From Bdellovibrionales bacterium (lineage in GTDB: Bacteria > Bdellovibrionota > Bdellovibrionia > Bdellovibrionales > JAMPXM01), in assembly GCA_005808505.1 (NCBI GenBank), contig SYLX01000136.1, positions 1 through 64,000 of the forward strand: 64,000 bases of DNA. The letters are read 5' to 3'. The translations under genes and the position numbers were made by a program. The notes under the pieces are model-generated. The model worked only from the letters and a program-made list of their open reading frames with translations, did no database searches and was not told the origin of the DNA. This document shows positions 29,033-38,110 of the stretch, one piece after another. Position 1 is the stretch's first letter. Every line of letters begins with the position of its first letter.

Positions 29033-29697
29033 TGCTCCTCCCCGACTCCAACGGAGAGGTACATGATCTTGCGAGAACGAATTTCACCGACCCGGTATTT
29101 TACAAGAACTTTGAAGACGAGTCCTTTCGGAAGTTCGCAAATTTCAAATGCCGTACCGGGAACTTTGATCCTAACCTTGTACAAACCGTTCTTCTGCTTT
29201 TCAAAACTCTCAAGCGAGTAGTCCGTAGCCTCATGGCCATAAATCTTTGCGCCAAGGATCTGCACGTCCCGGATTTTGAAGGCCGCACTCGGGAGCGGAG
29301 CAAAAACAAAGTCCCATGGCTTAAGATCCCACTCGTAGACGGCTGGCAAAAGCTCGGTGTTCCATTCGGGCTTTGCAAGCTCGCGCAAACGAGCGGCTTC
29401 TTTCTCAATGGCTTTTGAGACTTCTTCGGCACGCTCTTCAGTCAAAGCTGGATCTCGATTTGCCAAGCGAAGAAGCTCCGCAATCTTTCGATCGAAGCGT
29501 TCTTTGACTTTCACGTAGTCACCGACTTGCGCCATCTCAGCGCAAGTGGTCTGCAAGGTGGCCTCGGTAGATTCATCAAAAGCCACGCGGTTACCATCTC
29601 GATGCGCCAAACAAGCCGTTGAACCGAAGGTCAATCCAAGAGCGAGCAGCGCTTTGCTCGCTGAGGGCCAAGAAAGTTTTAAGTTGAAGCGGCTCAT
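29029..29697 (-). CDS. Hypothetical lipoprotein
   Basis: GLTFGSTAC lipobox; overlapping start/stop with both neighbours. Confidence 0.7.
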   Translation of the reverse strand: MSRFNLKLSWPSASKALLALGLTFGSTACLAHRDGNRVAFDESTEATLQTTCAEMAQVGDYVKVKERFDRKIAELLRLANRDPALTEERAEEVSKAIEKEAARLRELAKPEWNTELLPAVYEWDLKPWDFVFAPLPSAAFKIRDVQILGAKIYGHEATDYSLESFEKQKNGLYKVRIKVPGTAFEICELPKGLVFKVLVKYRVGEIRSRKIMYLSVGVGEEQ

Positions 29698-30161
29698 TTC
29701 AGACTTCCTTCTATCGAAGCGAGTTGGCGATCAATAATCAAAATTTGCAAAGCGGACTTACGGTTCAGTTCTTCCGCAAAGGCCCGCTTTTCTTCAGCGC
29801 TTAAGAGACCTTGGTTTCCACGTTCAACGAACTTCGACTTAGCAATTCGAGCATCTGATTCTTTGACCATGTTGCGCAACTCGCGGTTTGAACGCGTGTT
29901 GTACCGAGACATGTATTCTTCGATCGACGTCGCCAGAATTTCTTCCATCGGCGGCAACTGAGCTCGTGAATCCGCCGATTGAGCATCCGGTGAAGGCTGA
30001 GGAGTAGGCGCCTTCACTGGAAGAACGGCTGGACTCGTTTCTAAGTTCGCCTCGGCAGGAGCCGTGGCCGAGCGAGAATCGAAATACTGTGACCGAGAGA
30101 GGACGACCGCGGCCAAAACCGCGATCAAACTGCCAACCATTAAGACTTTTCGCATGACCAC
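29694..30161 (-). CDS. Membrane-anchored hypothetical protein
   Basis: N-terminal TM, Pro/Ser linker, charged C-terminal helix region; part of the operon. Confidence 0.65.
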   Translation of the reverse strand: MVMRKVLMVGSLIAVLAAVVLSRSQYFDSRSATAPAEANLETSPAVLPVKAPTPQPSPDAQSADSRAQLPPMEEILATSIEEYMSRYNTRSNRELRNMVKESDARIAKSKFVERGNQGLLSAEEKRAFAEELNRKSALQILIIDRQLASIEGSLK

Positions 30162-30170
30162 TACTCCTCT

Positions 30171-31172
30171 TTAGTTATTTCCGCCACGCGCGATCGTGAC
30201 TTTTACTTCGAAGGAATCCGAAACAGCGCTGGGAACCAGCGTTTTTTCCGAACCAACTGAAGTCCAGAGACCATTGCGATCCAACGATTGCGGATCAAAG
30301 AAAGCGTCCATGGTCGCGACGATTGCTGCATCCGAACGCTCAGGATTGAGACCTGCCACGCCTTCAAAATAACGACCGAGACGATAACCAAGAAGCCCTG
30401 CGCGATGACGCGCCTTCGTACCCGTAACTAATACCGCATTTGCAGCATCGGAGATCGCAGCAAAGAAGCTCTTCATTTTCACTTGGCGCTCGAGGCTCAG
30501 TTGAGCGTACGAGCGAGCCGAAACGACGAGCTGCGCTCGTCCTTGGATCAAATCGCAAGCGAGATCTTTGCCACTGACTACGACTTGAACGCCACCCTGC
30601 TTTTCGACGAACGAGGCCGCAGAAGGCTCAAGACCCAACTCGGTAGCCGTCTGCACGAGCGAACCATCTAGCACAGGAACCGAAGAAGCCTGCAAGCTCG
30701 CGCTGTCGATGAACTGCGAGTCGGCTGCAAGCGTCTGGTAGGGACGTTTATCATTCCGAGCAGTTTCCTCAGCTTGGCGCTTAAGCGCTTCACGATCGGA
30801 AATTTGAAGAATTTCGCCGTTTTCGGGCCACTCGAGACCAAGATCAGCCGAGAAACCAGCTCCTGGATTCGAAGATTTCAGGCGCTGTTTACGTTGTTCC
30901 TCGAACATCTTTTTGTGATGCTTCTTCGAATTCAACTTCGCGAACTTTTGGTTGAGCTTTTCAAAATTCGCGCACTCAGCCTTTAATTCTTCCGTACCGT
31001 CACCCAATCCCAGCGAGAGAGTCGTTACAACCGGCGTCTGCCAAAGCTTTGCTTGGGCCCATCCCGTTTCAGCTCGAACCGCCAGGGGCGCCCCGAGAAC
31101 CGAGGCGCTGGCGATCGAGACGGCGAATCCGAGAACTGTTTTTTGAACTCTGTTTGTTGGCGAGCGTTTCAT
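30171..31172 (-). CDS. Secreted hypothetical protein
   Basis: Signal peptide; operon member. Confidence 0.65.
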   Translation of the reverse strand: MKRSPTNRVQKTVLGFAVSIASASVLGAPLAVRAETGWAQAKLWQTPVVTTLSLGLGDGTEELKAECANFEKLNQKFAKLNSKKHHKKMFEEQRKQRLKSSNPGAGFSADLGLEWPENGEILQISDREALKRQAEETARNDKRPYQTLAADSQFIDSASLQASSVPVLDGSLVQTATELGLEPSAASFVEKQGGVQVVVSGKDLACDLIQGRAQLVVSARSYAQLSLERQVKMKSFFAAISDAANAVLVTGTKARHRAGLLGYRLGRYFEGVAGLNPERSDAAIVATMDAFFDPQSLDRNGLWTSVGSEKTLVPSAVSDSFEVKVTIARGGNN

Positions 31173-31196
31173 GATTCAACTCCGTCTCTTTCTAAA

Positions 31197-32825
31197 TTAC
31201 TGAGCTTTATAGTTTGTAACCCAGGGCTTCATAACCGTTTTGTTGTAGTTCCATTCTTCTTCAAGTTCCGCATCCTGAATGTTCGTGTAGCTCGAAGAAG
31301 ACGAGCTCGAACCGAAGATCGCATCGAGACCTTTTAAGATGAACGAACCGGCCATGCAGTAAACGTTACCGGGGCAAGCCTGCATCAACGAATCCGCTAC
31401 GACGACCGATCCACGAGTGGGCGGCGGAAGCGCGTTCGAGAAGAGCGACTTGTCCGGCATCTGCGGCAACCCGATTTGTACCAAGCGACCGAGGAGAGCC
31501 AGGCGAGCTTCGCGTTCCATTGCGATGCGTTCGTCATCCGAGATCGAGTTAGCTGGATCTTCGATATTCCACTCAACTCGGAAAGCGTCGCGGAAGAACG
31601 TGCGCTCTTCTGTAGTCGACCAGCTTTTCGATCTGAACAAACCGCCGCTCGAACCGCTGCTCTTTACGAGGCTGTAAAGCTTGTACATGTTGTACTTCGC
31701 TTTCATCTTGAGGTTCATGATCGCGGGATACTGGTAGCTGATGAGCATTCCGAACTTCATTTTGTCCGGGGTCGAGACCTCTTTCAGCTTGAAGAGCTCG
31801 GGGTTCGACATCGGGCATGCACCAAGCAAGCTAAGAACCGCGTTACCATCCAAGCTCGGAGGATAAGATGCGAGCTGAATAGCGGCTCCAGTAGTCGAGT
31901 GAGTCACGTTCGGCGCTTCGAAGCGCAGAACCGCGGATCCTCCAGTTAAACCATGAACACCGAGGAGTGCCGGGTAGACACTGACATTCTCCGTCTGCAG
32001 AGTTTGGAAGTTGATACCAGGGTTCAACGAACGGAGTACAGTCATGTTACTCTCAAGATCACTTCGGTAGGCGAACGCTGCGCGACCACCTTCCATATTT
32101 CCGTATGTCGAGAAGAGCAAAGTGACTTCGTTTTGCGCCTTATTAAGCTTCGTTACTAGTTCTTCGAAGTTTTCGAGGACGTCTTCCTTTTGCTCCTCAA
32201 GTGCCGCCACAGCGACCTTTTTCTTTTCAAGTTGCTGAACCGACTTGAGATTGGCCTTTACAAATTCGGTCCGAGCTTTCGTCAATTCACGGACTTGTTT
32301 TTGCAGCGTTTCTACATCCGCCAAGAGCGCTTCACAGCTCTCATTGCACGTATCCAACTTTGAATAAAGCGCCTCGAGTGATTCATTCGCCGTCTTGATG
32401 TCACCATCGATCTTCGCGAGTCCGCCGATGTTTGCGCTGATCTCATATTCAGCCTGCTCAAGCTTCGCCTTCGTGATCTTCTCGTCCATCTTGTTAAGCG
32501 CGTCGATCTGCTCGGATTGCTTCAAACGAAGAGCATCGACGCGATCGATGAGCTTTCCGCTCTGATCTGCGAGCTTCTTCAAGTTCGGACAGAACAGAAG
32601 TTGCGCGTTCGGTGTGTGGAAGCCACCTGCATACGAGTAACCCTCGTTAGGCGGCATGACGTAGACCGTTTGAATGTCTTTGTCGTCCGCGATTAAGTTT
32701 GAGTTCGTGGGGTTCTGAATTCCCGCAAGAAGATTGAAATCTCGCGGATAAAGTGTGGGAACAGCCATCGCCTGGCTTGCCGCCAGGAGAACCGAAACTA
32801 TTCCGTAGGTCGCTTTCGTTTTCAT
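31197..32825 (-). CDS. Secreted coiled-coil protein of unknown function (542 aa)
   Basis: Signal peptide MKTKATYGIVSVLLAASQAMA; long heptad-like region; Ser-rich SSSSSSSY near C-terminus. Confidence 0.7.
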   Translation of the reverse strand: MKTKATYGIVSVLLAASQAMAVPTLYPRDFNLLAGIQNPTNSNLIADDKDIQTVYVMPPNEGYSYAGGFHTPNAQLLFCPNLKKLADQSGKLIDRVDALRLKQSEQIDALNKMDEKITKAKLEQAEYEISANIGGLAKIDGDIKTANESLEALYSKLDTCNESCEALLADVETLQKQVRELTKARTEFVKANLKSVQQLEKKKVAVAALEEQKEDVLENFEELVTKLNKAQNEVTLLFSTYGNMEGGRAAFAYRSDLESNMTVLRSLNPGINFQTLQTENVSVYPALLGVHGLTGGSAVLRFEAPNVTHSTTGAAIQLASYPPSLDGNAVLSLLGACPMSNPELFKLKEVSTPDKMKFGMLISYQYPAIMNLKMKAKYNMYKLYSLVKSSGSSGGLFRSKSWSTTEERTFFRDAFRVEWNIEDPANSISDDERIAMEREARLALLGRLVQIGLPQMPDKSLFSNALPPPTRGSVVVADSLMQACPGNVYCMAGSFILKGLDAIFGSSSSSSSYTNIQDAELEEEWNYNKTVMKPWVTNYKAQ

Positions 32826-32835
32826 TTTCTCTCCA

Positions 32836-32852
32836 TGTGTGCGTGTGTGTGT
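32836..32852. repeat. TG/CA dinucleotide tract in the 5' leader of 31197..32825
   Basis: TGTGTGCGTGTGTGTGT immediately upstream of the RBS. Confidence 0.7.
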
Positions 32853-33116
32853 TTGAACCGTTAAATCGGAACGTAGAACCGATACGCGGAATCACATAGG
32901 CAAGGTGTGCGCCAACGGTTTCAGACCGTCATAAGCAATGGAGTAGATTTGGAGGCGAGATGTCCGAATCCTGAGACTCGGAATTTTGGATTCCGGGAGG
33001 GCGGCAAGAATCTGACCAGCGCGGCAACCCGTTAAAACTGAGACAAAGACGGTGTCCGGCCGGTGGCCGGACACGTTTGGAGTTCCGGAGCGGTATTCCG
33101 CTTAATCCGGATCGTC

Positions 33117-33662
33117 TTACTGCTGAATTTTTCCTTTAACCACGAAAGCGGGACCAACTGCCGTCGCGCCTGCTCCGCAAAGAGCTTCCGCATCGGGAGT
33201 TGCCATCATGATAGCCGCACGGTGCGGGTGTCCGTAATAAAGGTAGTTCGTTGCCGAAACTTTCGAGTCGAGAACTTCTTTACCGGCTTGGCAAGTCGCA
33301 TCGCCTGTTGCAGCGAAAGCTTTCGACTCAACGAGGCGGATTGTTTTTGCCGCGTTGTCAGCGAACAAGATCGCGCTGTAACGGCAGTCAGACTCACCTT
33401 CAGCGAAGTTCGCCGTGAGCAAGACATTGTCGAGAGTGCTGTCAGTGACGATGCGATCGAACTTCACGTTCAGGTCCGCGAGGAACGCGGGTGTCGAAAC
33501 ACCTGTTTGTTCTGGGCTGCAAACGTAGGATTCGAATCCTGCCCACCATTTAGCTCCGGGAAGAACGAGATCGCCTTCCGCCGCTTGCGCAGTTGATGCG
33601 AGCGATGCAAGACCGAGACATGCAGTAGCGAGGATGCGCGAGAATGTAGAACTCTTTTTCAT
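33117..33662 (-). CDS. Secreted hypothetical protein
   Basis: Signal peptide MKKSSTFSRILATACLGLASLASTAQA; GGAGG upstream. Confidence 0.7.
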   Translation of the reverse strand: MKKSSTFSRILATACLGLASLASTAQAAEGDLVLPGAKWWAGFESYVCSPEQTGVSTPAFLADLNVKFDRIVTDSTLDNVLLTANFAEGESDCRYSAILFADNAAKTIRLVESKAFAATGDATCQAGKEVLDSKVSATNYLYYGHPHRAAIMMATPDAEALCGAGATAVGPAFVVKGKIQQ

Positions 33663-33800
33663 TAAACCTCCGATAGGTTGTTGCGTTTCTTTTTTCCAAC
33701 TAACCGACTTCTCGCGGAAGTGTAAGAGAACTCAGTCAACGCGAGAGTTGTTGATCAGCAAACGAGAGTCCTGAGCGCAAACTGGTAGCAAAGCGCGCCG

Positions 33801-33820
33801 ATTCTCAATTGATAATCAAA
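33801..33820. promoter_or_regulatory. Weak candidate Fur-like site upstream of siderophore locus
   Basis: ATTCTCAATTGATAATCAAA; contains GATAATC core and interrupted palindrome TTGATAATCAA; only about 12/19 to the E. coli Fur consensus. Confidence 0.35.
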
Positions 33821-33924
33821 ATGTTTGCGGAAGGCTTTCAGCTCACTTTCCAGTCCCTTGCAGAATCCCCTGAAAGGACTGCGGAAATTGAGTTCCCGAG
33901 GGCGATGAAGTAGCTCTTGGAGAA

Positions 33925-35349
33925 GTGAACGAAATCAATACTGCGCGAAGTTCTTCGCTCCCTATCTCTCCTCCAACTCACGAACGCCAACGGTGGACTT
34001 CCGGAAGCTTTTCGATGCTCCGTTTTTCGCCGTCTCTCCAGCGAAAGCTTTATCGGTTGCACTCGTGGATCGGGCTTTTTGTTGCGGTTCACGCGATTGT
34101 TCTTTTCGTAAGCGGGGCGATTCTTCTCTTCCGGGACGAAATCGAGCAAACGTTTGCACCTGAACAGGCCGCACTTTCGGCACGTGAGTTAACTTTGAAC
34201 GATTTCGTGGCAGCCGAAAAAATGGCGCGCGATCTCTTTCCTAACGATCGCGTCTTGTCGGTTGCGGCGGATGAAAGCAACGCCAACTTGATTCAAATCC
34301 GAATGGGAATCGATGGTGCGAAAAACTTTCGTGGGGCTCGCCGCCTCGCCTACGACTCGGTAACGGGCACGCAGGCCATCGAAGTGAAACGAAGCGGCTT
34401 CTTCGAGTGGCTACTTGAGCTTCACCGCGATCTTTTGATGGGATCCAAAGGTAAGCTCTATGTCGCCTTTGTGGGCCTTTTGTATCTCTTCACGCTGGTG
34501 AGTGGCTTTGTGATCTACGGCGGCTTCATGAAGAAGAAGGCATTCAGCGAAATGCGTCGCCAGTCGTCTCGGGCGCTCTATGCGGATCTTCACAAGTATC
34601 TTGGAGTAGCGACTTTCGCTTGGGCGCTTTTGATCGGTATTACCGGAGTTTTTCTCGCTCTCAACAGTACGCTCTTGAAAATCTACCAAGCGACCGAGCT
34701 CAAAACGATCACGCAGAGCTTGCAACGGTCTGAAGTGAGGGCAGCGGATGCTTCGAGCTTTGAGTCCGCTCTTGCGAAGCTTTCAACGTTGAAGGCGACT
34801 GCAGCGATCGACTTTGTTGCTTTTCCTGATACGGAGTTTGCACCGGCTGGATCGTTCCTCATCCTGATCAAAGGGACCGGTCGTTTCGATGAACGCTTAA
34901 GTGAGCTTGCGATTCTCTCGACTGATGTTAGCGGTGGAGGCGAGATCCGCTCGCTTCCGGGATACCTCAAGGCGTTGATGCTCTCGGAGCCGCTTCATTT
35001 CGGCGATTATGGCGGGCTGCCTCTCAAAATTGTTTGGCTGATTATGACGCTCATGACTCTGCTCCTTCCCCTCACGGGCTTGTACGTCTGGGCGAAACGC
35101 AAATTCTTAAATCGAGATCTCACACCAAAGTACGAGCTACGAAAGCAAACGGCCTGGCCCCGGCTTTTCCAACGTCCCTACTTTTTGCCAGCCGTAGCAG
35201 GCCTTTCGTTGTCGATGACTATCGGGTGGGTGTTCTTTGCTGAGGGAACTCTGAACTTTGTTGGGTCTCTCCTCGCATTTTTAATCGTGATTGGATTGCT
35301 CGTCCTGGGAGCCAGAAGCTTTTTTGGAAGAGATGGAGCTGCCAGATGA
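33925..35349 (+). CDS. PepSY-associated TM helix protein (candidate ferric-siderophore reductase)
   Basis: LQRKLYRLHSWIGLFVAVHAIVLFVSGAILLFRDEI...LLELHRDLLMG...LYVAFVGLLYLFTLVSGFVIYG...ADLHKYLGV: PepSY_TM pattern. Start GTG 33925 or ATG 34015. Confidence 0.8.
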   Translation: MNEINTARSSSLPISPPTHERQRWTSGSFSMLRFSPSLQRKLYRLHSWIGLFVAVHAIVLFVSGAILLFRDEIEQTFAPEQAALSARELTLNDFVAAEKMARDLFPNDRVLSVAADESNANLIQIRMGIDGAKNFRGARRLAYDSVTGTQAIEVKRSGFFEWLLELHRDLLMGSKGKLYVAFVGLLYLFTLVSGFVIYGGFMKKKAFSEMRRQSSRALYADLHKYLGVATFAWALLIGITGVFLALNSTLLKIYQATELKTITQSLQRSEVRAADASSFESALAKLSTLKATAAIDFVAFPDTEFAPAGSFLILIKGTGRFDERLSELAILSTDVSGGGEIRSLPGYLKALMLSEPLHFGDYGGLPLKIVWLIMTLMTLLLPLTGLYVWAKRKFLNRDLTPKYELRKQTAWPRLFQRPYFLPAVAGLSLSMTIGWVFFAEGTLNFVGSLLAFLIVIGLLVLGARSFFGRDGAAR

Positions 35350-37118
35350 GTAGGCACTTTGAGCTTGCCGTAAAACATTCGAGCACAAGCTTTCTCAACT
35401 CTTTCCTTAAAGAATGGAAAAACCACGCAATCATCGAGACGCCGACTACTCTCCGATCGAAAACTGAGTCGAAAACTTGCGTTCAGGTTGAAGTCCAAGA
35501 TGGCGTATGGATTCTTCCCTTGCAGTTTCAATCCACACTCGGAAGACATCGCTACGCCCGGCCTTTTTTCTTCGTGAATCGTTCCGGTGTCGTGACGGAC
35601 GGTGCTTTCAAAGAACTCTCGCTTGCTTTGGCGAAGCTTTGCTCAGAAAACCCCTCGTCATTCTTGAGCCGATTAGAAAACAGCATCGAGAACATGGCAC
35701 TGATCCTCGAAAACCATGCAAACGTAGGACAAGCTTCGTCGAGCTTTTTGGAAACAGAACAAGCACTCGCGCTAGGACACAACCTCCATCCAACTCCGAA
35801 GAGTCGTGAGGGCTTCACGCGAGATGAGTTTTGCCGCTTCTCACCCGAAACTCATGGGCAGTTCTCGCTCGTTTGGATGTTGGTTGAGCCCTCTTGCCTT
35901 ACCTTTGAAACAGCATCGACATTTCAAGACAACCAGGCACTGAGCAGGATGTTTGAGCAGTCGTTCAGCGAAGTTTCCCCTTCTGCCAGAGAACGTTTGG
36001 CTGCCGGATACCTCCCGTTCCCCATGCATCCTTGGCAAAAGCAGCGTTTGGAAAACCATGTTGAAGTTAAGAAGTTAATGGATCGTGGATTCATTTTCGA
36101 AGTTGGCTCGTCGAGTGATTCTTGGCATCCGACTTCCTCCGTAAGAACGCTTTACAGTCCCGATGCTCCCTACATGTTGAAGTTTTCTCTGAGCCTGAAG
36201 CTGACGAACTCGGTTCGCCACCTGATTGAGCGCGAAGCCGTGCGTGGACTTCAAGTTGTCGACGTTCTCGCGACAGAGAAAGGCCAAGAGTTCTTGCAGC
36301 AGTGCCAAAGCTTCTCTGTGATGCGTGAACCAGCATTCGTCGCACTTAAAGACTCCGAAGGAATTCTAGCCGAATCCATCGTTGTCTTGAGAGAAAACCC
36401 GTTTAGGAAAAATCACCGGGAAGAAGTCGCTCTCCTCGCCACGCTCGCTCAAGACTCCGTTTTCGGTGGTGAGACCCAATTGCAAGTTTGCGTGCAAAAG
36501 GTTGCGACCAGGTTCAATCTTACGATTGAAGATGCATCGGTACTCTGGTTGAAGAAATACTTCGAACACGCCATGCGGCCTTTGATTCGTGCACAATCGC
36601 ACTACGGCTTACTCTTTGGCGCCCACCAGCAGAACCTGCTTTTGAAACTTGAAGGCGGTTTGCCAATTGGTGCTTACTTCCGTGACTGCCAAGGAACGGG
36701 ATACACAAGCCGAGGTCAAAAGCTCTTCGGACACCTTGTGCCTTCACTCTCGGAAGCGAACGGAAACATCCTCAAAGGCCGCGAGGGTAACGATGTTTTC
36801 GGTTATTACCTTCTACTGAACTCAACTTTCAATCTTATCAGTGCCCTTTCAGATGGCGATTCACGAATCGAGAAGCAGCTCATCGAAACCTTGAGAGCAA
36901 ACTTAACCGAGCTTTTGAAAGAGAACCCGCCCGATCCGAGTTGGCTACTTTACGTGCTGAAAGATCGTGAGCTCATGCACAAAGGTAACTTCGCTTGTTC
37001 TGTGCGCGAGCTGAACGAAAACACGGTCGCAAACCCGTTTTCGATCTACACGCCGATTCATAACGTTCTTGCCGACGTTCGTGTTGAAGACTCGGTAAAT
37101 GAGGTCCCCGTATGTTGA
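35346..37118 (+). CDS. IucA/IucC family NIS siderophore synthetase (first)
   Basis: LGHNLHPTPKSREGF, PMHPWQ, ..FGAHQQNLLLKLEGGLPIGAYFRDCQGTGY; 4-bp overlap with PepSY gene. Confidence 0.92.
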   Translation: MSRHFELAVKHSSTSFLNSFLKEWKNHAIIETPTTLRSKTESKTCVQVEVQDGVWILPLQFQSTLGRHRYARPFFFVNRSGVVTDGAFKELSLALAKLCSENPSSFLSRLENSIENMALILENHANVGQASSSFLETEQALALGHNLHPTPKSREGFTRDEFCRFSPETHGQFSLVWMLVEPSCLTFETASTFQDNQALSRMFEQSFSEVSPSARERLAAGYLPFPMHPWQKQRLENHVEVKKLMDRGFIFEVGSSSDSWHPTSSVRTLYSPDAPYMLKFSLSLKLTNSVRHLIEREAVRGLQVVDVLATEKGQEFLQQCQSFSVMREPAFVALKDSEGILAESIVVLRENPFRKNHREEVALLATLAQDSVFGGETQLQVCVQKVATRFNLTIEDASVLWLKKYFEHAMRPLIRAQSHYGLLFGAHQQNLLLKLEGGLPIGAYFRDCQGTGYTSRGQKLFGHLVPSLSEANGNILKGREGNDVFGYYLLLNSTFNLISALSDGDSRIEKQLIETLRANLTELLKENPPDPSWLLYVLKDRELMHKGNFACSVRELNENTVANPFSIYTPIHNVLADVRVEDSVNEVPVC

Positions 37119-38110
37119 ACTACCGAATGACTGATTTGCTTTCGAACGAAGAGACCGAGATCACCCTTGCTGACGGCAAAATCGTCGCAAAACGCGGATC
37201 AACCGAAGCAAAGGCCGCATATCACCTTGCGGAATCCGGTATTCTTCAGTTCGAACCGAGCTTCGATGAAGCGGTCGCCGAAATGACTTGGCTCCGCATG
37301 ATCGAAGGGGCTTTCGGAGTTCATTCGAAAGAGGAAAACTTTGCGCAAGCCGTGCGGGTTGAACGGAGCCTGGCTGAGCTTTGCCCCAGTCTCCGCAACG
37401 TTGCTCAATCCTTCGATTTCGTTTTGCCGCGGACTGCGTTTTTTCAACTTCCGAACTTGTGGCACAAGAGTTCACCCGAGATTCCGGAAAGCTGGTCGCA
37501 AACGGGAAACTTTGAGCATCCCGTACGGCCTCATTGTCCTGAAGGAACAGTTTACCGACGCTTCAGCGCAGCCGTAGGAAAAACATTTGAATTTAAAGTC
37601 GCCGACGTCGAACGCGATCTCGAAGTTTTTCATCAATGGCACAACCAACCAAGAGTTTCCGAATTCTGGGAACTCGCAAAGTCTAAAGATGAGCTAAGAG
37701 ATTACCTTGAAAAAGGACTCGCAGATCGACACCAAATTCCGATGATCTTGTTTGTCGATGGTAAAGCCACAGGTTACTTCGAAATGTATTGGGTTCCCGA
37801 AGATCGCCTTGCGCCATTCTGTGATCACCAACCGTGGGATCGTGGCTTTCACTTCTTGATTGGCGATGCTTCCTTCCTCGGATTCAAAAACACCGATCAA
37901 GCGTTAGCTTCCGTTGTTCATTATCTTTTTCTCGATGCTCCCCGAGCGCGGACCATTTGGGCCGAGCCACGCGCCGATAATGCAAAAGTCTTGAAGTACG
38001 CCGAAATCTTGCCCGCATGGCGGAAGGTTAAAGAATTTGATTTCCCCCACAAACGAGCTGCCTTACTTGAGTGCACGAGAAGACGCTTCTTCGAAGGAAA
38101 GCAGCTGTGA
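37112..38110 (+). CDS. IucB-like GNAT N-acetyltransferase
   Basis: VYRRF...DLEVFHQWHNQPRVSEFWE...PMILFVDGKATGYFEMYWVPEDRLAPF: RhbD/IucB acetyltransferase pattern. Confidence 0.88.
   Translation: MLNYRMTDLLSNEETEITLADGKIVAKRGSTEAKAAYHLAESGILQFEPSFDEAVAEMTWLRMIEGAFGVHSKEENFAQAVRVERSLAELCPSLRNVAQSFDFVLPRTAFFQLPNLWHKSSPEIPESWSQTGNFEHPVRPHCPEGTVYRRFSAAVGKTFEFKVADVERDLEVFHQWHNQPRVSEFWELAKSKDELRDYLEKGLADRHQIPMILFVDGKATGYFEMYWVPEDRLAPFCDHQPWDRGFHFLIGDASFLGFKNTDQALASVVHYLFLDAPRARTIWAEPRADNAKVLKYAEILPAWRKVKEFDFPHKRAALLECTRRRFFEGKQL

Noticed and set aside
33524-33548. tRNA-like 3' end (GTAGGATTCGAATCCTGCCCACC)
   Set aside because: No matching acceptor, D or anticodon arms; lies inside the secreted-protein CDS 33117..33662 (GFESYVCS).
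38071-38106. N-terminal extension MHEKTLLRRKAA of the second synthetase
   Set aside because: GTG 38107 with a better RBS and GTGA coupling to the upstream stop is more plausible.
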